NCBI GenBank assembly: GCA_963995525.1
Contig: OZ023211.1
Span: 54,227,689-54,291,688, forward strand
DNA: 64,000 bases
From: Escarpia spicata
Taxonomy: Eukaryota; Annelida; Polychaeta; Sabellida; Siboglinidae
Direction: 5' to 3'
Position 1 is the stretch's first letter. Every line of letters starts with the position of its first letter. Both the position numbers and the translations under genes were made by a program. Below, one piece after another: positions 1 through 12,000 of this stretch. The notes beneath the pieces are model-generated. The model was not told the DNA's origin. It did no database searches and saw nothing but the letters and a program-made list of their open reading frames with translations.

Positions 1-345
1 TGGGTTACTGAGCGAAGTAAACTAGAGTAGGTCCTATAATGTTGTCTGTTCATCGACTGGCGAACTTGGAAGAGTGGGCATTGGTGACGTCAGGCTTTCT
101 TTCACAGTGGCGCTGTCCGTGCAATTTAAATTATGAATTTTTAACAAGGTTATTCCAGTAAACTGCTGGCATAACAGTCTTGATTGTAGTTGTCAATATT
201 TAGCTTTTATTAACTCCTTTACATGCATATGTAACGTTTGTTTCCCTTTAAGAGATCCACCGATGATGATGTTGCTCTCCTCTTGTTTCCCCTCTGTCAG
301 GAATGAGGCTGGCACCGATACTGATCCTCGACTTGTTTGTCCCCC

Positions 346-673
346 TCATTGGTCTTGCACTGTTCCCTCAACCCACCGTCTCAACTCCCCTCTATCTTTC
401 GCTCTCGTTCTCCAATCCTCTCCCAATGGTTCCAAATCTCTCTTTACACAGTCCTCCCATCGCAGTCTAGGTCGTCCTCGTCTCCTTTTTCCCTCCACTC
501 TCCGGGCGTCTGCTTTCTTTGCCAGCCGTTCTACTCCTAATCTCTCCACATGCCCCGCCCACTTCAGTCCACTCCTCACCAGCTTCTTCTTAAAATGTTA
601 TTTTACTCCAACCTCCTGTTTCAACTCGTCCATTCTTCGTGTGTCACTTCCTTTCACTCCCGCATTCTTCTGA
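346..673 (-). mobile_element. LINE (non-LTR retrotransposon) C-terminal remnant
   Basis: On the minus strand, residues such as GLKWAGHVERLGVERLAKKA and GRPRLRWEDCVKRDL match the conserved tail found after the reverse transcriptase in many LINE proteins (LKWAGHVER, then GRPRxRWxD). The upstream part, in another frame (RRMDELKQEVGVK), belongs to the same tail, so the copy is frameshifted. It lies in or downstream of the unseen 3' part of CATSPER1. Nothing else was recognised between 1 and 345. Confidence 0.7.
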
Positions 674-1350
674 CCCAGTTATTTTCGCAAACCTGTAGCC
701 TTTCCTTTGTTTTATTGTAGTCTGATAATGATTCAAAACAGGCGTCTTCACCATCGCCCTTAGGAGGTGTGGCCACATATCATACATGCCCACCTTTGTC
801 GACGGCAGACATGCATGGGAATGCGACTAATTATCATAATTAAATTCTGTCACATGTTCTTTGTTTTGAAATTCTGGCCACACATGTTTTTCTTTGCGAC
901 GAAAACGTCGGGGAAACTTTGCCTAAGCGTGATCTGTATGCGGGAACGACCGATCTAGCAGATGCCATGCCGCCGTAGTAATGTAATGCGAATATATTAT
1001 GTAAACACTGTCGGCGAGGCAAAGCTTGACGGAGGCCCCGCGCGTCTTTATGGTTACCACGTTACTTTATGGATCCTTCAGTTCTTATTTAGTTGATGAT
1101 TGATGACATCGCCATATAGATTGTCATATTAAAATAGTTAAATTGACGTCGCTCCGGCGTCTCTCACTTCACGTCTGATCTGTGTTTATCATGGGAACTT
1201 TTATCAATTTTCATTATCAATGGTACAATCACATGTAGGTATTGATATGACTTAATAACAATAGTATGGTAAGTAAATGTTATGCATATAATATATAATT
1301 CAAACCAAAACTATTTACACATACGGTAAAAGAAGTAGGCCCTGCCCTAC
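674..1350. other. Intronic or downstream sequence with no recognised gene
   Basis: This stretch follows (on the minus strand) the last recognised CATSPER1 exon, whose donor is at 1350. Short ORFs on both strands show no family resemblance. It probably belongs to the next CATSPER1 intron. Confidence 0.4.
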
Positions 1351-4300
1351 CTGTTTGGCGGCGGCGTTGGCAACGCTCTGCGCCTGTAGAGTCAACTGGA
1401 AGTTGTCGACCAACACAGCTACAAACAGACTGCGAGAAGGCGAATAATAGTTATTATTGTTACAGTAATTTAATCAATACTTAATTTTTGCGCAATATCA
1501 GTCGATTGTTTAATTATAATAATAAACTTCTATAATGCCTATATCCTCAAGAATTTGAGCTCAGACGCGCAATATAAAAGAATATTATTATTCAAAATCG
1601 TGAACAGGGACGCGCAAGACTCACTTTGCAAGAAGCACCATTAAAGCAAGAGACCGCCGAAGGTTTATGATGGGGTGCCATTTCAAACAAATCAATCTTG
1701 AGTTTTTTTTACGAAAGATGGCAATACTTTTAGATGATGACAATAATATATAATGACCCGATATCGTCGTTGTTCGCTGAATATGAGAAGATGGAGCGAT
1801 GGCGCGACGTGACAAGGCCGCGACCCGACAAAGCGATGACGCGACAGCATAAAGCGATGACGCGATGTTTTAGTGACGCAATTGCGTCAAGCCACTGCGC
1901 CATCACGTAACAAAATTCAGCACACAATAGTGATTATATATAATTGTATATATATATATATATATAATATAATATATATAGCTAATATTTCAGAAACGTA
2001 TTTAATTTACTTCCGAGGACGTATATATTGCAGGAAGGGTGTCAAGAAATTTACTTACTTCAGGAAGATGAAATATTCAACCACGATGTAGATAATCAGA
2101 TACACGATCACGTGGCTTTTCCCTGGAAACGACAGCGACGATGTTAAAATCCGTATTAGTTCATACAAAACCGAAAACGTAAATAGCTGGACGAGAAGAA
2201 CAGCGGGAATAAAAATATGCCAGGTACGGCTTAAGCAAAGAGTCGTGTGAAGTAACGAAGAGATAATCATTATTGGATGTAGAATCGTCAGATCCAATAC
2301 GTGGTGTGTTGCCTAGCAACTAGATCAGCCGCATAATAAGATGGCCGCTGAAAATATAAAGCAGTGGACATTCCATCATATTTTTGTTGAATTTCTGGAC
2401 AAAACAATGATTTGTTTTAGCGAGAACAGCAGGCGGGAGAGATGTGGCGGATGTAGGCCTACGCTGCGCGTGCGTGTGTGTGTGCATGTATGTATATGTC
2501 TGTATATATGTACGCTTGTGCGTGTGTGTGCGTGTGTGTGCGTGTGTGTGCGTGTGTGTGCGTGTGTGTGCGTGTGTGTGTGTGTGCGTGTGTGTGCGTG
2601 TGTGTGCGTGTGTGTGCGTGTGCGTGCGTGTGCGTGCGTGTGCGTGCGTGTGCGTGCGTGTGCGTGTGTGTGCGTGTGTGTGCGTGTGTGTGCGTGTGTG
2701 TGCGTGTGTGTGCGTGTGTGTGCGTGTGTGTGCGTGTGTGTGCGTGTGTGTGTGTGTGCGCGTGTGTGCGTGCGTGAGCGTGCGTGAGCGCGCGCACGCG
2801 TGTTTGTTTGTATGTGTGTGCGCGTGCGTGCATGCATGCGTGCGTGCACGTGCGTGCGTGCATGCATGCGTGTGTGCACGCGTGCTTGCGTGTATTTGCG
2901 TGCGTAAATATGCGCGTGTGCATGCAAATATGGTTAGTCAGGCAAGACTGTAACGTCGTTGATTTTTAGACGTATACGACGTTGTTACGTCACAAACACA
3001 ACATACGTCAACGCGTCACGTAGTCGACGCTACAACGAGCCCTACCTGGGTCGTTGAGTGTGACTGTGAGGTAGATGTCGAACCAGTCGTCGAGCGTGAG
3101 GAGTTGGAAGAGCGTGAAGAGAGCATAGAACAGGTTGCCGAAGTGGGCCGGGTCGGCGTGCGCGTATAGACCGCGACCGATCACGGCGAACATGTCTGTC
3201 AGTATTGACGTCACGGAAGTAACAACATACGCCGGTAAGGTTCAATCTGTACTATATGGACGGCTTTCACAATGGCCCAGTCAGTATATTGATGTACCCG
3301 CCACAATTACAACAGAAGGTTTTTCGTTGGATTTCTCATAAGAAAGGTATTTCACTTTTTTAGCAAAAATCCAAAATGGCTGCCTTAAAAACTTCACTTC
3401 ATATTGTGACTTCAAATAATATTATTTCATTGATTTCAAATACTACTAAACTATGGTTATCAGTATAAACGAAGCTACTCATACACATTTAGCGCAAACA
3501 TTTTTTGAGGACTGTTAGTACGTTATTCTGAAGACTTTCCTTATAACAAATCTACAGAGAAACCTAGAGTTGCAAATTGTGACGGGGTCGGCGGTAATTG
3601 GCCAAAGACTGACTTGACTATTACAGTTCGCTAATGCGGCGTTCACGTAACAATAGTACTGCAGCAACAGCGGCAACATCGGGGAGGAGGCAGGAACTAG
3701 CATCGGAAGGTTGGTCCTATCAATGGTCTAGGGAGCTGGGAGGTGGAGGTGTACTCTCAAAATGGTGGGAGGTTAGCCTAAAACAGATAGGAGATGGGTG
3801 ATGAACCCCAAAACAGGTGGGTGAAATTCAACAGTAGACACCAATGATATGTCAGTTTGAATAGCAGAAATAACCAAAAACAAAACGGAATCGAAGGAAG
3901 GAACACAATTAGTACCGGCTCCAACACCAGCAATAAACACAACAATGTAATGCCAACAGCAACGCTATAGCAACAACTGTCAAAGAAACAAAAACTTCTC
4001 TTGTCATTCCATAGCAGCAAACCCAGCAAACAAAACAACGACAAAACAACAAAAATGCTAACATGACCGTGGCGATTCAGATCGCGAAAGGATACACATA
4101 AACAGCGTAATCAACATGACGACGGTGCCGATCGATTTGATCGATTGTAAAACCGTGGTGAGTATCACTTGTAGGTTTGAGAGAAATCTACAAGGAACGT
4201 AAAACCGTGGTGAATATCATTTGTATGTTGGAGATGACTCTGCAAGGACCGTATAGAATCGTTGTGCGTATCACTTATAGATTGAAGAGGAATCTGCATG

Positions 4301-7300
4301 GAAAGTAGAGCCTTGGTGAGTATCACTTGTAAGTTGGAAAAAATCACCAAGGAACGCAGAACAGTGGTACTAAAGTAGCAATGGCATGTTGCCAATAGAA
4401 AGATAAATACCACATGAGGATAGGTTCGGCTTTGTTTGTTCAAAGGGGAGTCGGAACGGTTGTTTAATTGTGAGTATCATCAAGACAATATAAGTAATTA
4501 TATGATGAAAGGGCGAATTGAAAGGATAAACGAGTGGTCAATGTGTCATGTAGACTGGAGAAGGATCCAAAAGAAACGTCGACCTGTTGTACGATTGTAA
4601 TACACATTGAAGATGGTGTGGCGGGCACGTCCTTTAATGTGCTATAGTGTGCCATCATGGAAATGGATTACGTCCTGCAACAATTGGTGTCAGAAGGGGG
4701 ACACAATGAATCCGTTTAGAAATGTAGACCGGCAGTTTTGGTTTCTATATATATTCGATATTTTGTGAAATTATTTGACGAAGGCGCTTTGTGCCGAACC
4801 AAAAAAATAAAAATGTAAGTGAAACAATCAAAACTAACCTGATGGTCCTCAATACTCGCAGTGCCCGGATGGCGCGAACAGCGCGGAAGATCCGCAGCAG
4901 CCGGAAGATGGCTGCACCATTGAAACCTCTGACATTCTGCAGAATGAACGGGGTGACGAAGTCACCAATGTTGAACACGACGATCCAGAAGTCTGCGAAA
5001 GATCAAGATAGGTGCTTGCTACGAATGTGAATCTCCATAATCAATATTACCAACGTAATCTGCCTACATGCAGTAGGCCTGGAGGAAAACATCCGTTTAA
5101 AAAATCTAGATTAGTTACTAAGGTTAAATTCCGGAAGTATAAAATTCAATATTTGACAGAGGTCTACTGACGATTACGACATATCACGGTGTAAATCTGC
5201 GTACCTAAATTATTCCACGCGTCCTTGAAAAAACTCAGTCTGTAGACGTAGATCTTCAAAACTATCTCCATCAGGTAGATCCCCAGGAAGACGGTGTCAA
5301 CCGACGCGAAGTACCACCCTGAAATAAAATTCACAAATTCTACTTGTCGGTGTCATATAATATTATCGTTTGCGATCTTGCGGATTTCTTTACGAATCTT
5401 GTAGGTGTGCAGTATTTAGAAGGAGGCAGTGTGGTTGTTCCTTGTCTATTTATTTATTCATATAGTGTTCTCCAGACTTTAATAGATATGTTGAAGGTGT
5501 ACTGCTGGTTAAATTGTTTGCATTTAGGGGTGGTCGTTTATAAGTTCGCAAGTCTCAAAATCGTTACGTGGTGTTGGCGGTAGTTTGATCGTCATCACGT
5601 TTCGCAACAACAAAAATCGCACCAGTGTCGCCGCCTAATGAGTGGAACTGGTACTAACGCATATCGACGCTATTGTGGATAGCAGAACAGAGAAGCGTGG
5701 TGGGTAGTCTATTTGGTATCATTGTCACGTCTGCTAAATCACATTAAGCTATCGCTTTTGTTACTCACACGTTTTCTACAGCCGGGCAATTCATCGCGGT
5801 GAAGACCAATCGCGTGAAATCTGCCTAATTTTCAGTTATGTGTTACATACATGGAGTATTGTGAATGTGCTTTGGTAAAAAGCATACGCTTATTTTATTG
5901 GCCCTGCGCATTATCTGAAGTGGTGTGTTTGTGGTCTGAACTAGTACTAAACACCATACGTTTTGTAGGACTCTTAGAAAGATATACCTGCCAACTCTCC
6001 CGGAATGTTCGGAAGTCTCCTTGATTTGTGTGTATCTCCCAGTCTCCTGGAATACAGGAAAATATGCCGGACTTTCGCTTAAAATCTCCAACTGCGCCCC
6101 ATCCCACCCCGTCTTTCGATGTCATCATTCGAGACAGCGCGACACAACGGGAGACGTGCTGAGACGTGGTGAACCGGTGAATTTCCGGCGACAAATCTCC
6201 AAACGTATCCCCGCCGTCTTCCGATGTCAAGATCCGAAATAGCGCGAAGAGACACTGCGACACGGGAAGCGTGCTGAACCGCTGATGAATCTCCCCGAGT
6301 TCAAAAAAAGTTGGCAGGTATAGAAGGTCCATCCCCTGTGACATACCACCTACCAGTCCTGACGGCGACGACGAAGAAGGTGTTGGAGATCAACATCGCC
6401 GTGTTGATGAGGATGATGGTGAGGATAAAGGCGTTGAAGGTGCGGGACTCGACGAACTTGTACACGACTCGGTGGAACTCGCTCTTGAAGTCGAAGTCCT
6501 CCTGATCTTTGGGCAGAAACGCGGACAGCAGCGAAGGCGACGGGTGCATCTGGTAGTCGTACATCGTCATTCGTTTCGACTGGAATCTGTTCCACACATG
6601 AGGTTAGACCGCAGGGATGGAGAAGTGGGAATTGAGAAGAGGTTGGAATGAAGAAATGTCTGATATAATTGAGATTATGGTGGGCATGACACGTAGTGTC
6701 TACGGAGAATGAATGAGGAAAGATTGACAAAGAGGGCGTGGGAAACAGAAGAGGGACGTAGACGGAGACGAGGAAGACTGCACAGTGTCAAGGGAGATGT
6801 TCAGGCATAAGCAATCGGGATTGGGATACAATTGTAAAATGCCGGGAGGAGAGTGAGGAAGGCGATCCAGACTGACTGGTGTAGCCCCCACCCAGAGGCG
6901 GATTATGGGATCTGGGACAAGTTTGGATTGTGAGGCCCAAAGGGGTGTTAATTTTTAATGCCGTTTTTAAACGACAACATATTTCAAACTTAAACCTATT
7001 TTTTCGTATTATTGTTGTCAGGCTTTTCTGTTAACACTTCACATTTTCATAACATTATGATATGGTTCGATTATGCTTATTGGTATAAACCAACGGTATA
7101 CTAACGATACGAAACGTTTCAGCATCCAAACGGGTTCTTCTCGAACGATAGCTGAATCCGTACAACGTCTTGGTGGTAGGCTGTGGTATGCGATCTTGGA
7201 ACGCTTGAATGGGACATTTGACAATACAAAAGCTGTACATCGTTGTTGTCTTCGATGCAGAAGTTCATTGCATCACTGCGACCTCTTTGAATGTCGAGGT

Positions 7301-8799
7301 CAGGAACTAACTACCGTCGACTCTTTCTGGAGGAAGCTGAGAACAACTCACCGGTACTATTACGAGGCCTCGCTTGCAGATGGCGCTGAATTTGGTGATC
7401 GATGCAGTATCAAATTCAACAGAAAACTTGCTATCATTGGCACGACACTTTGACTAGTGCGATGTTGAATCGCGTCAACGCCTACGGTGCAGTATGTCGG
7501 CTGTTCAAGATTGGATCGAGGATATTGATGGTGAAATACGTAAGTGCTACGTCGACAAAGAGCCAACAAAGACTATGGATAATAGATAATTGTTATATGG
7601 CGGGGGTGGATCCAGAGAAGGTAACTGGGGAGGGGGGCAAAACCTCTAATTGTATCCCCTCTGTCGGCAATAGAGAGCGCACATTTTCGCAACTGATATG
7701 CATGCAATAAATAGTGAATTGAGCCCGATAATGGGACTGGAGAGGATTAGACTAAACTTTTCGTCCATTTAATATTAACAAGTTATCGCGACCGTGAAGG
7801 AGTCATAAGGTGGCATCTTGAAAGCTGCATGACTAGCTAGATTGCTAGAGCTAGTCTACAAACATACGTGTATGTTGAATTCCAGGATTATATGTGTTAT
7901 CTATTTTTTGTAATTGTTTATTATAAATATAGTTGATTTTCCATTGTGTTTCCTGTAATCTTTAGTGGGGCCTCCTGGAGCTCGGGGCCCTGGGGCACGT
8001 GTCCCAGTTACCCCTATGTAATATGTAATTATCCCACCCCATAAAGGACTAATTGGGGGGTACAAAAATACTAATGTACTAAGTTGTTGTTGTAGTTGTT
8101 GTAATTGTTGTTGTTGTAATTGTTGTTTTAATTGTTGTTGTAGTTGTTGTAGTAGTCCTACTTTCTAGAAGGACTCACTTGTGTGGAACGGGTGGGTCAA
8201 GGGTCAACTCCCCGGGAATTTCGCTGCGGAACAGACATGGTTTTTAAATAAATCTGAACGTGAGGTTTTTAGCGAGCCTCGGGGGGGGGGTGCAAATCGA
8301 GGTGTTTTGGCGAGCCTCAAGGGAGTGTGCAAATCGAGGTTTCTGAATTTGGAACGTCGCCACGAAAAATATTCAACAGCACCTTCGCCGTCTTCCGATG
8401 TCATGAGATGCGACAGCGGATCGAGTGAGTGGTGCTGAAGCTCCGGCTCAGCCCACCCAATATTAATTTCGTTCCCGCGCCAGTGGTAGTTGAAGTAATA
8501 CATTCCATCCACTTGCATTTGTACGTATGTTGATAGAGTTGACATCTAGAATTAGGACATACATCGACTTAGATTATCTACGCGTCCTACCTAGAGCTGT
8601 CTAGATAGGCTTCGAGGTCGGCATCACCCTCGGGAGAGAGTACCGACAACCGCCGAGACGTTGGTTCAAGTCGGCTGCCAACTCGGTTGTCAGCCTCCCT
8701 CGCATTTTCTGTCAGTTCATTCACGTCTTCCTTCGGGGCCACAGGCGTATGAATTAAGCTGGTTCGTCTCGCTTGCCACGTGATTTCATCGTCAGCCAT
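1351..8799 (-). CDS. CATSPER1: CatSper channel alpha subunit 1, 5' part of gene (eight coding exons, C-terminus outside window)
   Basis: Pore-forming subunit of the sperm flagellar calcium channel. Coding exons, all phase-consistent with GT/AG borders: 8799-8591, 6586-6354, 5318-5205, 4992-4839, 4187-4096, 3195-3046, 2122-2059 and 1429-1351, giving 365 codons. Exon 2 holds S1. Exon 3 holds S2 and ends in DAWNNL. Exon 4 holds S3 and an S4 with eight arginines at every third position ([19 protein letters not shown]). Exon 5 holds the S4-S5 linker and S5 ([14 protein letters not shown]). Exon 6 carries the pore helix and the filter TLDDW. Exons 7 and 8 give S6 (EYFIFLN, then [11 protein letters not shown]). 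TLDDW and the S6 text fit CatSper1; I recall CatSper3 and CatSper4 having TVDGW-like filters. The N-terminus before S1 is only about 95 residues and lacks the histidine-rich region known in mammals. The start ATG at 8799 lies 271 bp from the NAPA start. The coding sequence is still open at 1351, and no further exon was recognised to position 1. Confidence 0.93.
1495..1815 (-). mobile_element. LINE 3'-tail remnant, paralogue of the 25020-26261 copy
   Basis: Plus-strand text from about 1518 (aataataaacttctataat) to about 1705 (catttcaaacaaatcaatct) matches the two flanks of the hAT-like insertion at 25134-26085. On the minus strand it encodes the degenerate tail [10 protein letters not shown], comparable with [10 protein letters not shown] in the other copy. 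It lies in CATSPER1 intron 7. Bases 1647-1654 (caagagac) are the uninterrupted form of the site into which the hAT-like element inserted in the paralogue. Confidence 0.6.
1945..1981. repeat. AT-rich microsatellite
   Basis: (TA)n run with interruptions, in CATSPER1 intron 7. Confidence 0.8.
2462..2932. repeat. (GTGTGC)n / (GT)n microsatellite
   Basis: About 470 bp of alternating purine-pyrimidine sequence, mostly GTGTGTGTGC units, later CGTG and CATG units. It lies in CATSPER1 intron 6. Such sequence can adopt Z-DNA. The long ORFs on both strands here are artefacts of the repeat. Confidence 0.97.
4097..4350 (-). repeat. Tandem duplication of the CATSPER1 exon 5 acceptor and exon start (four copies)
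   Basis: The unit is about 53 bp and is read on the minus strand. The real exon 5 begins at 4187 after CCTTGTAG and starts ATTTCTCTCAAACC. Upstream lie three diverged copies, each with its own pyrimidine-rich tract and AG (GTCCTTGCAG, TTTCCATGCAG), followed by text related to the start of exon 5 (caa/tacaa then GTGATACTCACC). Only the copy at 4187 continues into an intact S5 segment and ends in a donor, so the others look like decoy or dead acceptor-exon starts. Confidence 0.85.
6030..6300. repeat. Dispersed repeat with CTTCCGATGTCA motif, two tandem-like copies
   Basis: Two related segments, near 6111 (tctttcgatgtcatcattcg) and 6220 (tcttccgatgtcaagatccg), each continue into an AnAGCGCGA-like stretch. 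The same motif recurs near 8392. It lies in CATSPER1 intron 2. No coding capacity or terminal repeats were identified, so the repeat class is unknown. Confidence 0.5.
7036..7570. other. Unrecognised open reading frame region in CATSPER1 intron 1
   Basis: A plus-strand frame of 126 codons (7073-7453) runs without a stop, and the minus strand is also open in segments (7055-7240 and 7360-7569). No motif was recognised on either strand. GC content is higher than in the surrounding intron, so a decayed transposon fragment is likely, but the family is not known. The rest of the intron (6600-7035 and 7571-8080) shows nothing further. Confidence 0.3.
8083..8155. repeat. (TTG)n-rich microsatellite
   Basis: Imperfect TTG and TAG trinucleotide run in CATSPER1 intron 1. 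Confidence 0.85.
8265..8450. repeat. Dispersed repeat related to 59040-59340 and 6030-6300
   Basis: Contains two units of the form gcgagcctc...gtgcaaatcgaggt, followed by an aaatattcaacagcacc...cttccgatgtc segment. The same two-part arrangement (gagcctcaa...gtgcaaatggaggt units, then gaatattcacc...ttccgatg) occurs at 59040-59340 in DPH6 intron 10, so this is a multi-copy element. Confidence 0.6.
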
Positions 8800-9069
8800 T
8801 CTGGCGCTCGGTCAACAATTCGAGATCCAGAATCACAAAAACAACTCCTCGTGGCCTCAGTCAGACTTAACTGTTTACTGCGGGCATCACGCGCAGGCTG
8901 ACGTCACACGCGTCATCGGCGCACGCGCGTACATTCATTTGCGGGTAATGGCGGACGGGTGTACATCGGAAGTAGAGACAGTATTTTGCTGCAATATTGC
9001 GACGGTTCAACGTAGCCGAAAGCACACACGATAAAGTTAGCAGCGCAACGAGGCACATACTTTCCAAAC
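8800..9069. promoter_or_regulatory. Bidirectional promoter between CATSPER1 and NAPA
   Basis: Only 270 bp separate the two start codons, which point away from each other. The segment is locally rich in CG dinucleotides (cacgcgtcatcggcgcacgc). It contains a palindromic cAMP-response-element core tgacgtca at 8899-8906, a YY1-like aatggcgg at about 8947 and an ETS-like cggaagt at about 8967. No TATA box is apparent. Shared use of these sites by a sperm gene and a housekeeping gene is inference. Confidence 0.7.
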
Positions 9070-12000
9070 ATGGCTGACAACGAAAAGAGGGCGTTGGAAT
9101 TTATGGCACAAGCCGAGAAGAAGAAGAAATCACCGAGCGGATTTTTGTCATCCCTCTTCGGCGGGTGAGTAAGCGACGCCAAACCAATGACGACAGCTGC
9201 TGGGACGTTTGTTTACATTCTGCCTGCCGAATTTTCGACTGGTTATTTTGAACTGTTCTTACCATTTTTGTCCCAAGTGATGTTCGCGGCATGTCTACGC
9301 AATTTGTCTCGTCTGTCGTTCCGAGTGGGCGTGTCGTGGCCGATCTCCCGTGGCCCGTATTGACAATGACAGTCGCTCGATCGAAAACGTATATATTATT
9401 ATCGAACATGAATCATGTCTAGTAAAGTTAATAGCCTGTCTATGGTTCAACGACAAATAAATCTTTCGACAATAATTACAGACGTATATTATGTTTCGTT
9501 GACAGTGTCAGTTGTTGTTTTTTCTGGTCGCACTGTGCTTTACTGCTGGTTTCGCAATTCCAGTCAAGTAACGATACATCATGCATAAACGTAGACTAAT
9601 CAAGCAATGTAGATGTAAACCGTGCATCTGAAAACGGCCACCAATTGCACTCATTAGCCGTACCTCTCTACCAGATATGCTAAACTAAACAACTGTCGTT
9701 TCAGAATTCGATGTCACATAACAGCCAATCAAAAGCACCATTTCACTGTTGCCTCATTAGGTAAAGGATTAGTTTGTTAATGGTATGGATGGTGGTGCCA
9801 CATAACATGCTGATTTTAACTAGACGGCCGGACTAGTTGGTAGGCAGGTTTACTTGTCCGCCGTAATCTTTACTAGTGTACGGACTAGCGGACTAGTGGG
9901 TAGTTCTACCCCTGACTGACAGTCTTTGTCACAATTTAATGTTATAATTGCAATACATTAACATATAATTTGAATATACTTTCTTATTTTTATAATATTT
10001 TTTAGTAAATGTGATTGATTATGTAACATTCAAACCTTGATGATTGACATACCTTGCTCTAGGCATATTATATTGTTTTATTTATATCTCACGTGTGATC
10101 AGAAATGTAAGTAGAATTTGTCTTGTCGAAATGGGCATTTTCTGTTTAAGGCCAGACACCCCAGGTGAAATGGGTTTTTAACCAAAAATACTGAAAATGG
10201 TTTTCTGCCAGATTATTATACCTTTGTATGCATACTATCAATAAAGTTAACTTCTATGACAATTACATACCTCTAAGTGAATTTTAATCATGGATCAAGC
10301 ATGTCGATATCATGTAATTAAATCCATTATGCAATCTTTGACAGCCATTTTCTCAAAAACATTTTTCTTCAAATTTCTGCATTTGGAAACGGGATATCTC
10401 TTGGAATAATTATGCTATGTAAATAAATGTTCAGTGTTGCATTCAGCATATTCTACTGTGTGCAATGATCAGACACTTTTTAAAAATCATGAATAGTTTG
10501 AAAGATATAGTCATATTTGTTGCCAAAAAACTAGATTTCTTTTGTATTTTACAAACAAATAAATAAAATAAAAACAACATTTCAAAAAATGCTCTGATCA
10601 TTGCACAATAGACTCTATAGAGAACATGGATTTGCAAGAATTATACCTATATATGGATTCAATAAAAAGTGGCAGCTTTTCCAAATTTACCAGTATTTGC
10701 TCAAAATGGCGGCCATTTTGTTTGTTACCATGGAAACGGGGTCTGGCTGAAAAAAGTTCAATATATATTTTACTCAGTAGGACCCATTTCATGCATTGGG
10801 CAGACAAAAATTGAACTATTTGCACAAATAAAAAAATAATCCTATCTACCTGCCGTGTCTGGCCTTAAAAGTGAAAAAAGAAGCCCATTTCTGTTTAGAA
10901 AAGTAATATTTTATTTAAAAGTTAACTTTGAAATTTTTTTAATATCACAACGTTATGATCTCTGCATGTAAATAATACTGTTTACTGTGTGGTTAACTTT
11001 TCTAATAACATTTATTTGTGGAATATTTGCAACACAATAACAACTGTACATAAATTTAGATAATACAATAATTTCTGTCACACAATAACATAAATGTCTG
11101 GTTGCTCCTCGTGCAGCAGTGCTTAATATGTACATTAACAAATGTAATTTACACAAGCAATCATAGTAAGAATTATAAATGTTCAAATCACTGATGCTGT
11201 TTCATTTTAGCTAGCGCTATATATGACGCCATCCAACGGAATTTGTTAGAACTACAAAACGCGGGTTATATAACTTTGAGCCAGCGTAACCTAGGCTGTT
11301 GTTATTCCTTTGAGTTTTGTGTTTGAAACAGGAATATGTACACTTAGGCATGTTATAACGATGTGACAATTACATTTAATTAGCAACATGTCTTCAATGC
11401 GCTTAGCGGACAGCCAGACAACGATCACAAAACGGTTTATGTTAACGCCTTTCGCCCACGTCCGTGTTTACGTCGGTTGATACCAAGGTCACGGAGCCTA
11501 TATTTAGACAGCTGGCATCACTGAGCGAAATCATGGCAGTCTACAATTGGGGTTTTTGCCCGCCATTTGGGAGGCTACCACGTGTGTCAATGCATATGTT
11601 CTGGCTTGGTGTGCCTCCAGAATGGCGGACTAACCGCTCCACTTACGTACTTTGAAGAATGGAAGTAGCGCATGCTGCACCGTCTTGTATTGATACACGG
11701 TCTTTGCCTTTGGTTGACATGACTCACGAGGTAGCACTGGCGCCATCACAGTCACACTCGTAACGATTTGCCATGCGCGTTTTAAAAATCGTCATAAATT
11801 CACAAAAATAAATGAATACCGTTGCACAGTAATCATGTTTGTTTCAAAATATCGTGCCAATAAAGTCAGTATCGTTTACAGTGTTGGTGATTCTACTCAT
11901 TTAGCGGTTACTGAGTTTCCATTCAAAAACACAAATCCTGTTTTGAAATGACGATTATGCGGAATTCCATTCGTTTTCCAAGAACACGTCATAATCAGCA

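Noticed and set aside
2341..2969. Long ORFs of 99-183 codons on both strands made of Cys/Val/Arg/Ala or His/Thr/Arg
   Set aside because: They are translations of the GTGTGC microsatellite, open in several frames at once.
3778..4044. Hydrophobic minus-strand ORF as the missing CATSPER1 S5 exon
   Set aside because: It has no S4-S5 linker and no phase-matching splice sites; the exon at 4187-4096 fits in sequence and phase.
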